In this document: one piece after another, positions 35,420-36,939 of the stretch
Numbering within the stretch: the stretch's first letter is position 1
Layout: every line of letters begins with the position of its first letter
From: Candidatus Nitromaritima sp. SCGC AAA288-L16
GTDB lineage: Bacteria > Nitrospinota > Nitrospinia > Nitrospinales > VA-1
Length of the DNA: 36,939 nucleotides
Assembly: GCA_000372225.1 (NCBI GenBank)
Contig: AQTY01000018.1
Span: forward strand, 1-36,939
Reading direction: 5' to 3'
Position numbers and translations under genes: made by a program
Notes under the pieces: model-generated
Database searches by the model: none
What the model was told of the DNA's origin: nothing
Seen by the model: the letters and a program-made list of their open reading frames with translations, nothing else

Positions 35420-36454
35420 TTGAATACTATTGACCTAAGAAGCGATACGCTAACCCAACCCACAGAAAGCATGCGTAAAGCGATGGCCGAGGCAGAAGTC
35501 GGAGATGATGTTTTCGGCGAAGACCCAACCGTCAACCGTCTTGAAAAAATTGCTGCAGATCGCATGGGAAAAGAAGCCGCGATTTTCGTTCCCAGTGGAA
35601 CCATGGGAAACTTGATTGGTATGCTATCCCACTGTAATCGAGGCGATGAGGTTATCCTAGGAGACCAAAGCCATATTTTTCTTAACGAGGTAGGTGGTAT
35701 AGCCGCGCTGGGTGGAATTCATCCACACATAATTTCAAATGAATCCGATGGGACTCTAAACCTGGAAACCGTTGAAAAAAAGATACGGGCAAGTGACCTG
35801 CATTACCCACCCACCCGCCTGATAGCTCTGGAAAACACCCACAACTACTGTATGGGCTCGCCTATTAAACCAGGGTACATGCAACACGTAGGCGATTTAG
35901 CAAAACAATATAATCTACAGATACATGTTGACGGGGCGCGCATTTTTAACGCAGCTGTAGCCTTAGAGGTGGATATCAAGGATTTAGTAAGAGAGGCTGA
36001 TTCCGTAATGTTCTGTCTATCTAAGGGGCTCTCAGCGCCTGTAGGCTCACTTGTATGCGGAAATAAAAAATTTATTAATAGGGCTCGAAAATGGAGAAAA
36101 ATGGTAGGTGGTGGCATGCGTCAATCCGGCCACTTGGCCGCTGCTGGAATAATCGCCTTGAACGAGCTAGAAGACAAACTTAAAAAAGACCATTTCAATG
36201 CGCAAGTGCTGGCCCAAGGACTTGCCAGATTAAATGGAATCGTTCTAGACCCAGAATTGATTAAAACTAATATCATTTTTTTCAGTTTAAAACACCCAAC
36301 ACTTAATTCGGACATATTTCTTAAAAAACTAGAGACCCAAGGAATCAAAATACTCGCAATTCAATCTGGGATGTTCCGGGCCGTATTGCATCGGGAAATA
36401 TCAGAGTCCCAAATCGAGCGGGTCATCCGCGTGTCTGAAGAATTAACAAAGTAA
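35420..36454 (+). CDS. ltaE: Low-specificity L-threonine aldolase
   Basis: 344 residues, PLP enzyme of fold type I. It cleaves L-threonine or L-allo-threonine to glycine and acetaldehyde. IDLRSDTLTQPTESMRKAM is the family N-terminus; AIFVPSGTMGNLIG binds cofactor phosphate; Asp171 and Arg174 in HVDGARIFNAA and the Schiff-base Lys202 in CLSKGLSAPVGS are present; His85 stacks on the cofactor. The start is a TTG, and it places the conserved NTIDLRSDT at the front, which supports it despite no visible ribosome site. Confidence 0.95.
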   Translation: MNTIDLRSDTLTQPTESMRKAMAEAEVGDDVFGEDPTVNRLEKIAADRMGKEAAIFVPSGTMGNLIGMLSHCNRGDEVILGDQSHIFLNEVGGIAALGGIHPHIISNESDGTLNLETVEKKIRASDLHYPPTRLIALENTHNYCMGSPIKPGYMQHVGDLAKQYNLQIHVDGARIFNAAVALEVDIKDLVREADSVMFCLSKGLSAPVGSLVCGNKKFINRARKWRKMVGGGMRQSGHLAAAGIIALNELEDKLKKDHFNAQVLAQGLARLNGIVLDPELIKTNIIFFSLKHPTLNSDIFLKKLETQGIKILAIQSGMFRAVLHREISESQIERVIRVSEELTK

Positions 36455-36570
36455 GATTTCTTCAAATCAAATTAAACGCTCAATAGATTGATTGACAGAA
36501 AGGTAAAGAACTATTATATTGACTGGCTACGAAGTTATTGGTTTTAGATTTTAAAAATTGGAGGACATAC

Positions 36571-36813
36571 ATGGCGTTGCCAGTCAAAGACACTATGGAG
36601 TTGGTGCAACAAGCAATGGATGTAGTAAAGAGCCGTTACCTGCTATGCATTTTAGTTTCTCAGAGAATTCATCAGTTAGAAAAGGGTGCTGCACCAGCCA
36701 TAGATGTTGATCCCGATGAATATACCTCGCCGAAAACATTTTTAAATTTATCCCTCATGGAAATCATTGAAGGAAACATGGATCTTGAGGAAGCTGAAGG
36801 AGAGCCTGCTTAG
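36571..36813 (+). CDS. rpoZ: DNA-directed RNA polymerase omega subunit
   Basis: 80 residues from the ATG at 36571, seven bases after GGAGG; the longer frame from a TTG at 36538 contains that ribosome site and is rejected. SRYLLCILVSQRIHQLEKGAAP matches the omega core (NRFELVxxASxRARQLxxG) and KTFLNLSLMEIIEGNM the following helix. Acidic C-terminal tail. Omega helps beta-prime folding and polymerase assembly. Divergent from the family consensus at the N-terminus, yet clear. Confidence 0.88.
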   Translation: MALPVKDTMELVQQAMDVVKSRYLLCILVSQRIHQLEKGAAPAIDVDPDEYTSPKTFLNLSLMEIIEGNMDLEEAEGEPA

Positions 36814-36921
36814 AGCTAAGTCCCCTCTTGCTGTAAGAAAATTGCTTTAATTTTTCAACCATACACTAATTAGTATAGCCCCCACCATTTCATTAGTTTT
36901 TACTATCTAACTAAAAAAGAC

Positions 36922-36939
36922 AAAAAAAAAGCCCGCCTC
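36922..36939 (-). terminator. Partial intrinsic terminator at right edge
   Basis: On the minus strand GAGGCGGGC is followed by a run of nine T, the 3' arm and tail of an intrinsic terminator. The other arm is beyond the window. It would end a minus-strand gene to the right, and perhaps rpoZ on the plus strand if the stem is two-sided. Confidence 0.55.

Noticed and set aside
36865..36874. ACTAATTAGT palindrome after rpoZ
   Set aside because: Only ten bases, AT-rich, and expected by chance in this background.

Overview
The window is a gene-dense, AT-rich stretch of chromosome from a Gram-negative, flagellated bacterium. The evidence is outer-membrane-type lipid acyltransferase, AMIN-domain amidase, FlhF/FlhG-type flagellar placement genes and a complete type III flagellar export core. 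Gene order (ihfA-merR; ribD-ribE-ribBA-ribH-nusB; fliLMN / fliOPQR-flhB-flhA-flhF-flhG-fliA) resembles Deltaproteobacteria-like phyla. Nitrospinota or a relative is my guess, but the sequence alone does not prove it. No rRNA, tRNA, CRISPR array, transposase, integrase or reverse transcriptase was seen.

Layout. 1-500: secreted protein cut by the left edge. 691-1164: peroxiredoxin-like protein with a hairpin terminator. 1275-4085 (minus): MerR regulator, IHF/HU protein and an EF-G2-type GTPase. 4455-14921 (minus): a long co-oriented run, in transcription order NACHT-FGE fusion, ribD, ribE, ribBA, ribH, nusB, metallophosphoesterase, amidase, der. 14997-17112: rhomboid protease (+), zinc-ribbon membrane protein (-), cinA (-). 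17330-21324 (plus): MFS transporter, purE, Sua5/TsaC, acpS, LpxL-like acyltransferase. 21341-34269 (minus): flagellar block, in transcription order fliL, fliM, fliN, then (after one plus-strand gene) fliO, fliP, fliQ, fliR, flhB, flhA, flhF, flhG, a small membrane protein, fliA. 34270-35079: 810 bases with no convincing gene. 35080-36813 (plus): small membrane protein, threonine aldolase, RNA polymerase omega.

How it works together. The flagellar block encodes the export gate (FliOPQR, FlhA, FlhB), the C-ring (FliM, FliN), the stator/basal-body protein FliL, the placement and number GTPase/ATPase pair (FlhF, FlhG) and sigma-28. The riboflavin genes make the whole route from GTP and ribulose-5-phosphate to riboflavin. 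The remaining genes are housekeeping: ribosome biogenesis (Der), cell-wall hydrolysis, purines, tRNA t6A, CoA transfer to ACP.

Most interesting: an 800-residue NACHT (STAND-class) ATPase fused to a C-terminal formylglycine-generating-enzyme fold that appears to lack the catalytic cysteines, placed directly upstream of the riboflavin operon. Others: a very long FliO with an AMIN-like periplasmic domain; a small acidic-tailed membrane protein translationally coupled to FlhG; an unrecognised secreted protein splitting fliN from fliO; and a strong 23-bp inverted repeat between cinA and the MFS gene.
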